A stretch of 64,000 bases of DNA from Corallium rubrum (taxonomy: Eukaryota > Cnidaria > Anthozoa > Scleralcyonacea > Coralliidae). The DNA lies in NCBI GenBank assembly GCA_964035015.1, contig OZ036005.1, positions 13,743,968-13,807,967 of the forward strand, given 5' to 3'. The notes beneath the pieces were generated by a model. It was not told where the DNA came from, did not search any database, and saw nothing but the letters and a program-made list of their open reading frames with translations. The translations under genes and the position numbers were made by a program. Shown piece by piece: positions 35,253 through 45,000 of the stretch (positions are counted from its first letter, which is position 1; every line of letters starts with the position of its first letter).

Positions 35253-35408
35253 ATGGACAACAACGAACAAGAACTAGCGGGTGCCATATCTAGAGCTGTA
35301 GCAGGAGCTGTGAGCTCTGTATTGGCTCAGAGACCCGCATCGGCGACAAATACAAATATGGTCGTCACAGAGGCTGAGCAAATACCACGAGTGTCAGATG
35401 CTGATCAG
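35253..35408 (+). CDS. First exon of transposase gene (left copy)
   Basis: The ATG opens 52 codons ending exactly at a donor (CAG|GTGCGT, phase 0). The peptide starts MDNNEQELAGAIS, is rich in Ala and Ser and ends VSDADQ; no known domain. Reading through the donor ends after six codons. The exon lies wholly inside the left inverted repeat, so the element carries a second, near-identical copy facing the other way at 52902-53057. On the plus strand it would splice toward the integrase exon at 48549. The Helentron now sits in that intron. Confidence 0.6.
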
Positions 35409-36093
35409 GTGCGTATGGCTAGACTATAAAAGGTAGATAATTAATAAAATTGTTTACGTCTACGTACATGTCTCGTGTTTGAACAGAAACAAGCCTTGTA
35501 ATATGACAAACAAGACGCCCGCTAGGCGTTAACTCGGGCTACTGGGCATGGGCAATGGGCATGGCGATGACTGTGGTCTGTGGAGAACGAGATTGGTGGA
35601 GGACATGTTAGAAAGCTAGTTAGAAAGCTAGTTAGAAAGCACACTGGCTTGTTTTACAAAGAACAATTTTTTTATTGACTACTATTATAAACTTACATGC
35701 ATGGACAACCTAGATTGGGACAACATAGAATTCATATACTGAAAGCCATCATGACATTGCTTTAAACTATATCTCAAACTATATGTGCGGTATTGTGACA
35801 TTTTGTGTATATATTACACTTTAATATTTTAGTTATTGTTAATAAACTGTTTAGATGGTGTTCACAGATCTCACATAACAATATCTGTATTAACAGCACT
35901 GCTCATGCTATAATATCAAGTTAGCATCACCATGTTCAATTGTACGTACTTTTGGCATTCTTACATATAACTTTGGTGTTCACATATACTGTAGAACTTT
36001 GGCATTGATACATATACTGTTAGCATTTATAAACTTCTGGTATTCATATACATTGGTATTCATATTGACATTAATTGGGGTTGCTCTTTTTAT

Positions 36094-37090
36094 ATTAATA
36101 CCAGATATATCAATGTTCTAAAGTCATTTAATACCACTGAGTAATAAATTGGTGGTTGACGGTTTAATAGTCCAACTCACAACTCTAACTGTGTGGTCGT
36201 AGAAGCCATTTACTTCAGACACCAGTGTTAATTTGTTTGCTCCTTCATTAATACCAGATATATCAATGTTATAAAGTAATTTAATACCAGAGTAATAAAT
36301 TGGTGGTTGACGGTTTAATAGTCCAATTCACAACTCCAACTGTGTGGTCGTAGAAGCCATTTACTTCAGATGCCAGTGTTAATTTGTTTGCTCTTTCATT
36401 AATACCAGATATATCAATGTTATAAAGTAATTTAATACCAGAGTAATAAATTGGTGGTTGACGGTTTAATAGTCCAATTCACAACTCCAACTGTGTGGTC
36501 GTAGAAGCCATTTACTTCAGATGCCAGTGTTAATTTGTTTGCTCCTTCATTAATACCAGATATATCAATGTTATAAAGTCATTTAATACCAGAGTAATAA
36601 ATTGGTGGTTGACGGTTTAATAGTCCAATTCACAACTCCAACTGTGTGGTCGTAGAAGCCATTTACTTCAGATGCCAGTGTTAATTTGTTTGCTCCTTCA
36701 TTAATACCAGATATATCAATGTTATAAAGTCATTTAATACCAGAGTAATAAATTGGTGGTTGACGGTTTAATAGTCCAACTCACAACTCCAACTGTGTGG
36801 TCGTATGGTAGAAGCCATTTACTTCAGACACCAGTGTTAATTTGTTTGCTTTTTCATTAATCCCAGATATATCAATGTTATAAAGTCATTTAACACCAGA
36901 GTAATAAATTGGTGGTTGACGGTTTAATAGTCCAACTCACAACAACTCTAACTGTGTGGTTGTAGATGCCATTTACTTCAGACGCCAGTGTTAATTTGTT
37001 TGCTCCTTCATTAATACCAGATATATCAATGTTATAAAGTCATTTAATATATATACCAGAGTAATAAATTGGTGGTTGGTGCTGTAATGG
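36094..37090. repeat. 150-bp tandem repeat in Helentron 3' region
   Basis: Seven units of about 148-156 bp, each with TTAATACCAGATATATCAAT and AATTGGTGGTTGACGG. Units differ by a few substitutions and small insertions. Non-coding. Confidence 0.95.
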
Positions 37091-37813
37091 TCCAACTCAC
37101 AACTTCAACAGCTAGCATATCAATATTGCTGAGGCTTCTCATGATTCTACCAGATGTTTAGTTTTATCTAAAATATGAAACATGGAGAAAATAAGTGGGT
37201 TAAAACACAATTAAGCTATATGGATGCATGGTAAATTTGCAACATTAAAGTACATTTACATAGAGATTCAGTATACTTTTTTACTTACATTAATTTGTTG
37301 TCCAATGGTTCAGGTTGTCCAGGTGTTCAAGTCGATCCTTTTCAGGAGAGAGGCACGAGTATAGGTGCACCATCCCAAGTACAAGTGCAGTGTAACTGCA
37401 CTAATTTAGGGGTGGACCATTAGAAATCTTTGGAGGGGGTAAAAAAAATATTTCTAAGCCTGACATATTTTGTCCTATGTAAGCTCTGCAGGATTTGTTT
37501 TTGGACAATAAAGGCATTATTTATTAAAGTTGTAAACAGTTTGCCACTATTCTCTGTATACTGTATTACCTACAGGATTTTTTGATCACTTTCCCTTGCA
37601 CAGGAATTGTCACCCCCTCCCTGCCAGATTTCGAATGGCCGACCCCTTATTGATAAATATGGTTTGTGAATATGGATCCATGGATCTCTGAGGAGACTAT
37701 GTACATGGTGTAAGATAAACTTGCTTGATAACAATTGCCACAAAGAATTGGATGTAACTACGTACATGTAATTAATATAATATTTCGATTAATGTGACAG
37801 ACAAAATTATTCC
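37091..37813. other. Helentron 3' non-coding region
   Basis: Non-coding stretch between the tandem array and the end of the helicase/endonuclease frame. No feature recognised. Confidence 0.5.
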
Positions 37814-40800
37814 CTAGTTGCAATATTGTACTACGATTTTGATAGCATCGTGATCAGAATAATGCACATTGACTACACAATTGTCAATTATTTGAAATAC
37901 TGTGGATCTAACATACACATGGTCTAATAAGCTACCAGAAGAAATAAATGTAGGTTTTGTTACAATCTGAGTGTAATTGAGAGATTCCATTAAAGATTTT
38001 AGTGGTTGAACTTGATTGTCATTCAAGTAATTAATATTAAAGTCACCAAGAATCATGTCAATTGTATAACTATTTAACACGTATCCCAAACAATCTACAT
38101 ATTGTGGGATGTTGGAGGCTTGCTTTCGATACAGCAAAAGAAAAGTTGTTTTTTCTTGGGATTGACTATTAACCAGGTCAAATTTTAGTGCATTTAGTGA
38201 AGAAAAATATTCACACTCTCTGATTTCTACAGTATTTCTTGTGAAAAGTGCCATACTCAAATATTTATCCGTATCATGATCTTGACGGTGCAGTTTGAAA
38301 GGACTGAGATTATTTAAAATTTCATTGTCAAAATCCTGAGGTAGTAGTTGGGTTTCAGTAAGAGCTATGACATCACTATTGAAAACTCTTGAATCAAATT
38401 TAATATCGATGCTATGTTTTTTGAGAGATCTTATATTTAAAAGTGATATGGTCAAAACATTGAAATTGTCTTGCAGTACAGTTGTTGAATGTGGAACCAT
38501 ACATTCATTTTGTAGTCTTTGGTATTCTTCAAGAACTTTAGGATTTGCTTTAATATGCTTACTCTCAATTTGTCCTAAAATATACAGACCATGGAAAGAA
38601 GTTGCACGGCTTAAGGCAACATAAATTTGTCCATAGTTAAATGCTCTCTGTTTTATCAAGTCAGAACTGATTACAACTTTTTCAAGTGTTAGACCTTGAA
38701 CCTTATGTACAGTACATGCCCAAGCAAGTGTAACAGGAAATTGTACTCTCTGTATTTCTGGAGAAGATGCTTTACCTGGTCTTATTTTGATCTTTGCTAA
38801 TACAGGTTCAATTGGAACTACGTTGTTTTCTCTTGCAAAAGGGTTGCCACAAGTGTTAGTTAAGTCTTTACCAGCATTTGAGTCATCAAATTTGATATAG
38901 AGAACAGTTGGTTTTTGGTTATTTTGACTGACATCAACTTTAAAGACAGTTCCCATTTGTCCATTGATGAGTCTATCTGGAATACTAATATTTGTTGTAA
39001 GCATTACTCTAGCACCTTCTTTAATCAGAATTTCATAATCAAGTCCACCTGTTTCAGACCGTCCTCTTGCTAAAACTCTATCAATATCTTGTTTCCTTAC
39101 ATTTGTTGGATATTGATCTTTAGCTTTAAGAGTAAATAAGGATCCAGACAGTTCTTCTAGTTTTTTCTTGTTATGTTCACCAACAGGAGCATTTTCAGCC
39201 CAGATATGAAGTGCATCTGATGGATAATTAGGATCAGATGGGGATATTGATCTTGATTGGATTATCTTAATGTCATCTTCTGTTTGACTAGCAGTTCTTA
39301 CTCTGTTAAGAAGTTCAATAAATGCTTGGTCGTTTTTCTGTCTCATGATTTTATTAAGTTCTATCATTTTGAAGACTTTCCATGGGTGACATAGATTATA
39401 AGAATCATTTTTGAAATTGTCAAATACAAATCTCTTACGTATTGGTGGAAGTTGGCATAGATCACCTACAACTATAATAGTAATTCCAGCAAATAGCAGA
39501 GAACTGGTGGTGCCAAATATTTCTTTTAATCTTTGGTGGATATGTAGTAAGGTAGTGTTTCCAACCATAGAAATTTCATCTATTATTATTAGCTTTAGGT
39601 CAGATAATGATAGTCTCAATTGTGTTTTCTTTTGGTCTGACATTGCAGGTACATTATCACCAGTTTCTTTGGGAATTGCAAGACCAGTATTTATTGTTGT
39701 TCCGTCAATGTTTATTGCAGCCACACCTGTTGGTGCCATGAGAAGAACTGTTGGTAATTCAGGGTTAATAGGAGGATGTCTAAAAGTTTTAACTGCTGTA
39801 TGGTATATTGTTTTAATCAAGTGACTTTTGCCTGCACCTCCACCACCAGTTAAGAAAAGATAGATTGGTTCTATTTCAATGGGTTTTAAGCTGTTCATGT
39901 TTTTCATTGTATTCCTACACCATGTCAGAAATGTATCATATGCATAACGTTGCTCGATGTTCAAGGACCTCACAGTTTCACGTAATTTATCATCAGAGAT
40001 ATCTGTTGGTCGGTTGTAAGAAGTAATTACTCCAAGGGAAGTATGCTGATTGGATTGTGTTGAGTCAAGATGTGATGGTAATTGTTCATTAAATGATTCA
40101 TGTGGGATTGAGTCATCTTGCATTTCACCTTGTAAATCTGCATTTTCTTGATCATTTATTGAATCAAATGAGCGAATAATATTGCCCTGATTAGATTTTA
40201 ATACTTCAAGAGCGTCACTAACAGCATCTGCATCAGGTTCAAATATTGCTCTATTGTGTTCAACAATAGCTTGGACATCAGGTTCATAGAACTTTGATGT
40301 ATATGTTTGATCTGAAGCCATGACTTTACTTTCATCACACCATGGATAATAGAGCATAAGCAAATGGTGAAAATAAGATTCTGGTTCTTTTCTTTTATTT
40401 GGTGTATGATACCTTAATACAGCCTTAACTTTTCTACATTTCATGTATTCATTGGTGTTATTTAATTTTATTTTTTTGGGAAGGCATTGTGTTGTATCAC
40501 TTACGGTACTTTGCAATTCAACCAAGTCATCTGTTAGAACATCAGGTTGGGAATCTTTTGTTTCACTATAATCAATTTTATAATCTTTATAGTAATATGC
40601 AGCAAATTCTGCCAGACATAATTTATCAACAGCTGGAATTGATGTTGGTCTAATGCTGTAACGCTGAATTATATTTGACTTAAAGATATCAGTACTTTCA
40701 TCATCTAGTTCATCAAGCTCCACTTGTGTCTTAGTCACACGTACCCTTTTTTCTGGGAAATCTGTACTAACAAAAACTGTTTTTGGAAATATTTTTCTCA

Positions 40801-41365
40801 ACCAAAGTTCAGGCATTGATCTGTAAACACATTCTTGTGAACTAACTTCTCTTGTAGAGAGAACAGCAGCACCAATTTTTTTCAGGCCATCTCTAATATT
40901 CATGTTAGCAGCTTTTGCTTCTTTTGCTGCATTTGTAATAGCTTGAGAACATTCAGTTTCATCTTTAGTAAAATATGAGCAGACATATGTTATGCATTTG
41001 TAGTGATTGAATACAGGTTGCAAGTCAACATTTGCTGCAAATCCCTTAATACCAGCAACAAAATAATTGTTAATAAAACAGCTGTCTACAGGCCTTTTAA
41101 GGTGCAACTCAAAGTCAGAATCTGGTGATATTGATAGAGCCCAGTAATATTCATCCTCAGTGATACCTACTGATTTTAGAATGTCTGCATCATTTAATGT
41201 TTCATTATAATCTGGCTTGGATGGGTTTAGTACTTCATCTATTTTCTGTTTGACTGAGGTCAGAACCTGTGTTCGCCTGTCGAGTATATTACTTTTGATT
41301 CCCTCATCTAGATCACCGTTAAGAGGTTCTGCTACAATTGTGTTTTTGGTAAAAAAATTGACCAA
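37814..41365 (-). CDS. Helentron Rep C-terminal part, PIF1 helicase and AP endonuclease
   Basis: A 1,183-codon frame. Near residues 127-131 is YVCSY, a pair of Tyr spaced as in the Y2 Rep nuclease of Helitrons. PIF1 helicase motifs follow in order: Walker A TGGGGAGKS (about 506-514), APTGVAA (544-550), IIDEISM (594-600), GDLCQLPP (634-641), and QGLTLEKVVIS to YVALSRA near 890-921. Residues about 970-1180 are an endonuclease/exonuclease/phosphatase fold: LTETQL with E1004, LGDFNINY with D1108 and SDHDA with H1172. This domain order marks Helentrons, which transpose by rolling-circle replication in the nucleus. The frame has no true ATG at its start: it is joined to 41366-41910 by a 1-nt shift in a seven-T run near 41355. 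Confidence 0.93.
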   Translation of the reverse strand: MVNFFTKNTIVAEPLNGDLDEGIKSNILDRRTQVLTSVKQKIDEVLNPSKPDYNETLNDADILKSVGITEDEYYWALSISPDSDFELHLKRPVDSCFINNYFVAGIKGFAANVDLQPVFNHYKCITYVCSYFTKDETECSQAITNAAKEAKAANMNIRDGLKKIGAAVLSTREVSSQECVYRSMPELWLRKIFPKTVFVSTDFPEKRVRVTKTQVELDELDDESTDIFKSNIIQRYSIRPTSIPAVDKLCLAEFAAYYYKDYKIDYSETKDSQPDVLTDDLVELQSTVSDTTQCLPKKIKLNNTNEYMKCRKVKAVLRYHTPNKRKEPESYFHHLLMLYYPWCDESKVMASDQTYTSKFYEPDVQAIVEHNRAIFEPDADAVSDALEVLKSNQGNIIRSFDSINDQENADLQGEMQDDSIPHESFNEQLPSHLDSTQSNQHTSLGVITSYNRPTDISDDKLRETVRSLNIEQRYAYDTFLTWCRNTMKNMNSLKPIEIEPIYLFLTGGGGAGKSHLIKTIYHTAVKTFRHPPINPELPTVLLMAPTGVAAINIDGTTINTGLAIPKETGDNVPAMSDQKKTQLRLSLSDLKLIIIDEISMVGNTTLLHIHQRLKEIFGTTSSLLFAGITIIVVGDLCQLPPIRKRFVFDNFKNDSYNLCHPWKVFKMIELNKIMRQKNDQAFIELLNRVRTASQTEDDIKIIQSRSISPSDPNYPSDALHIWAENAPVGEHNKKKLEELSGSLFTLKAKDQYPTNVRKQDIDRVLARGRSETGGLDYEILIKEGARVMLTTNISIPDRLINGQMGTVFKVDVSQNNQKPTVLYIKFDDSNAGKDLTNTCGNPFARENNVVPIEPVLAKIKIRPGKASSPEIQRVQFPVTLAWACTVHKVQGLTLEKVVISSDLIKQRAFNYGQIYVALSRATSFHGLYILGQIESKHIKANPKVLEEYQRLQNECMVPHSTTVLQDNFNVLTISLLNIRSLKKHSIDIKFDSRVFNSDVIALTETQLLPQDFDNEILNNLSPFKLHRQDHDTDKYLSMALFTRNTVEIRECEYFSSLNALKFDLVNSQSQEKTTFLLLYRKQASNIPQYVDCLGYVLNSYTIDMILGDFNINYLNDNQVQPLKSLMESLNYTQIVTKPTFISSGSLLDHVYVRSTVFQIIDNCVVNVHYSDHDAIKIVVQYCN

Positions 41366-41910
41366 AATTAAATCTACAACTAATATTTTTGTATTTTCTG
41401 CAGGTTTTAGAATGATTGTGCTTTTGATAAGTTTTAACTAACTCATTTAACTCCGGTTCTGTTTCCTCATCTGGAAGATAGGCTTGTACATGGTTATCTA
41501 TAAATTGTATGTAAGCTTCTTTGTTGTCAGATGTAAGTTTTGGGCAATCAGAAGTCCATATATATTAAGGCATGTAAATGAGGAGATCCTCTCATTTGAA
41601 ATTCAATACGAAGTGCATAATATATTATTTTACCTATTGGATTTTTTTGACTAAGCAGAAGTTCAGTGAAAAATGTTTCAACTCTGTGTTGAAAATGCTT
41701 TGCAACAACAACAACAACAACAGGATTAAGATTTAGCATTGAACATCTTTCATTGTAAGACAAAGCTTCAACTTGTTCGTCAGACATGTTTTTCCCTTGT
41801 GTTCTAGCTATAATCTGAAACAACTCAGGCCATCTAAGATCAGCACATGATAATGTCATAAACCATGTTGGAATCCCAAGTTGTTTTACCATGGTTACTA
41901 CTTCATACAT
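41366..41910 (-). pseudogene. Helentron Rep domain N-terminal part (frameshifted)
   Basis: Encodes the Helitron-like N-terminal / Rep segment: GIPTWFMTLSCADLRWPELF, then the HUH metal site in GSPHLHALI. After HALI a TATA expansion shifts the frame and creates a stop at 41548. The next frame continues with WTSDCPKL and KHNHSKTCRKY..CRFNFG, typical of this domain, up to the T-run frameshift. A (GTT)n expansion encodes six consecutive Val in NPVVVVVVAKHF. Its upstream partner is the 42024-46316 frame, from which it is separated by a further 1-nt loss in an A-run near 42047. Confidence 0.88.
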
Positions 41911-42023
41911 AAATTTTTGCCAGTATGGTGGTGTGCCTGGAATTTGCCTTAAAAAGAAATATGCCTGATCTTGACAAATTAACCCTTTTAACTTGCTTAC
42001 ATCTGATTTTATTTGTGATGCAG

Positions 42024-45000
42024 TTACAGGTTGGCCATGAATTTTTTTAAGGCTATATTAATACTATCTGATACTTTTTTTTGTTCCATTATAAATTGTG
42101 CAAAGAAAAGATACTCTGGATTTGTTGCAAACCTTCCACTATAATGTAAAAGTCGAGCATTGAAGTACTTCACTGGTGACAATTTAATCTTTCTATCATC
42201 TGTGAAGCCAAACTGTCCTTTTGGAAACAACACTGGAAATGCAAGCTCTTCACATTTTATGTCTCTCATTAGTGATACAGGGTGTTTGTTTTCTCCAGGT
42301 GCAATATTGTACACTTCATTCCCTAATGAACAATTTTCATTACTTTGTATTGTAACAGGGTAATCTGGCAATACAGACTGTAAACATGTCTCATTAGTTG
42401 CTTGTCTATATTCATTCAATGGGTCATCTTTTTCCTCAGTATCATCATCTGTAACGTGTTGCTTGCAGTTTTCTGTCAAGGACTTTTCATTTTTATCAAA
42501 ATTTATACCTGAAGTATTGTCATCTTGTTCTAAACTGGTCAGTTTTGCACTGATATTTTGAATATCAATTGCAATATTATTATACAATGGATTGTTTACC
42601 TTGAGCCAGTTACGAGCATCAAGAATGAATTGAGGACGTACTGCTTGAAAATACACATGACCTCTGAATTCAAGTTTACGTTTAAGTTTCAACATTATAA
42701 TACCCAATCTTTCTGGTGGGCGAGGTAAAACTTTACATGTCTCGTCACATTCAACCGGCACATTACAAATTGCTCCCTTAACTTTTCTTTGCTGTCCTTT
42801 TGGCATTACTATTATCTTCTCAAAAACTATTCGCTGTGCAATAAGAATTTGTTCAAGTTTTTCTAAACATGCAAGCTCAGCTGGTATGTTATCAACATAC
42901 ATGTTATTATATATTGCTTGGCAAGGAATTTTCCCCTTTGACAACTTTGAATGGCAGGTTTTACAAATGTATTCTTTTTCATCAAATGACTTTACATCAG
43001 TGAACAGAGTTTCAGGGGCATTTGTGTACTTATTTTGATTTAATGACACGACTGATTTTCTGTAGAGTAACCGATTGCAAACAGAACATATATAATAAGG
43101 ACCTTCTTTTATTTTACTGCAAAACCTAGAAATATAATCATCCAAGTCATGTAAATCCATTGATAATTTACCTTTTTTTAATGTATATTTTTTTGTTCCT
43201 GTTTCAAGAAGAACTTCCTTTTTCAGTGGGTTCATTGATTTATATTTTTGTGCATTTGTTTCAACAAGAACTTTCTTTTTCAATGGGTTGATTGATTTAT
43301 ATTTTTGTGCATTTGTTTCAACAAGAACTTTCTTTTTCAATGGGTTCATTGATTTATATTTTTGTGCATTTGTTTCAACAAGAACTTTCTTTTCCACAGG
43401 GTCTATTGATTTATATTTTTTTGTTTTTGTTTCAAGAAGAACTTTCTTTTTCAGTGGGTTCATTGATTTATATTTTTGTGCATTTGTTTCAACAAGAACT
43501 TTCTTTTTCAATGGGTTCATTGATTTATATTTTTGTGCATTTGTTTCAACAAGAACTTTCTTTTTCAATGGGTTCATTGATTTATATTTTTTTGTTTTTG
43601 TTTCAAGTAGATCTTTTTTTCCCATAGCATCCATAATTTTGTAGTCTAAAGCAGCTTTCTCAAGCATAATTTTTTTCCTAGCAGGTTCCAAATTTGCATA
43701 TTCTTCTCTTTTTTTCTCAGTAAGTAACCTTTTTTGTGTGGTAGATTTATGCTTTCTTACAACTTTTTGTCTCTCTGATTTTGTTAGTTGACACGAACAT
43801 GACAAAAATTGAATATTGTATTGTATTTCTTCACATTTAAGTTTTTGTCTGACAATATGGCAAAATTTATTAATGAGAAAATCTATATCATCAAATCGTT
43901 CAAATAAATTAATTGTTTGCATTTCATTGCATGCCACCAAGAAATACTTTGTTTGCCTTGTATAATGCTGAAAAATGCAAGATAAGCAATAGTTTGGAAG
44001 CCACAGCAAAAGGCCAGTATTTTCTGAAGTGTTATCTAATATTAAACTTTTAAGCGCTAGTTTACTAGAAACAGAATGAGTAATCAAAGTGTCCTGGTGC
44101 ATTGAATTAAATACTGCCTCAACATCAGCACCACATATATTTGTATTATGCGGCATATAATCACATGTAAATTTCTTTCCATCATTCAAGGCTTCCTGGT
44201 ATAATAACTTGGCATATTCCGCCACAGCACTCAGTGTCTGATCATTCCAGTAATTACATGCCATAATAGTAGAAAAATTAATAGAATAATAGCACAATAT
44301 TGCACAATATTGTTCAAAATCAAAATTATCATGATTAAGTGTTTGATTTTTACATGTTGAAGAACAGCAACTTGAATTTGATTCAGATGTGTTGGTTTGC
44401 ATATTTGTAGCTTGTATAAATTGTGCAATAGTAATTTTAATGCCTTTCAGCTCAAATAAAACATCAGGTTTGTGTAGATTTTTTAAATATTCTACCAAGT
44501 CGATAACTGAATTTACTTCCAACAATACACATGTTCCACGAGGGTGGGCCATACCGAGTGAATCTCTTGCATGTGAATCAAATATTTTCAGTAAACCATT
44601 TGCAGTAGTATAGATGGATACAGTACTACATCCAATTGTTAACAGAAATGAATTATAACTTTCTTGTACTAAACCTTGTAAAGCACATTCTAAGGGCATG
44701 ACATATGGGATGTTTTCACTCAAAGTAGTTGTATGGAGTTTACCAGAGTAACTTTCACTAAACTCAAGTTGATAATTTGTATTTAGCACTGTAACCATGC
44801 TGGGTAATTCAGTTAGCAATAAATAAGATTGCCTTGATAATCTTGACAATGCAGAATACAATTCATTTCCAATGTTCATAATTTGCACCAGGTGGTATGG
44901 TTGAGTTATTGTCATTGATTTATTTCTGAAGTTATGTATCAAAGCACACAAACTCATAGCTACACATTGCTGTCCTGCATTTGGACCAAATACATCAACA

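Larger units (their letters stand above)
34522..35496. repeat. Left terminal inverted repeat
   Basis: Matches 52814-53819 in reverse complement with few differences. It contains a 32-bp subterminal array, promoter-like DNA and a 52-codon exon. Confidence 0.9.

Noticed and set aside
35513-35560. Possible tandem promoter or tRNA-like signal right after the left inverted repeat
   Set aside because: The hairpin plus ACTCGGGCTAC is the Helentron 3' end seen again at 756 and 11500.
39411-39824. Plus-strand frame of 137 codons
   Set aside because: Antisense to conserved PIF1 helicase motifs.
43288-43644. Long plus-strand frames of 111-118 codons
   Set aside because: They are antisense shadows of the in-frame 57-bp minisatellite of the Helentron gene.
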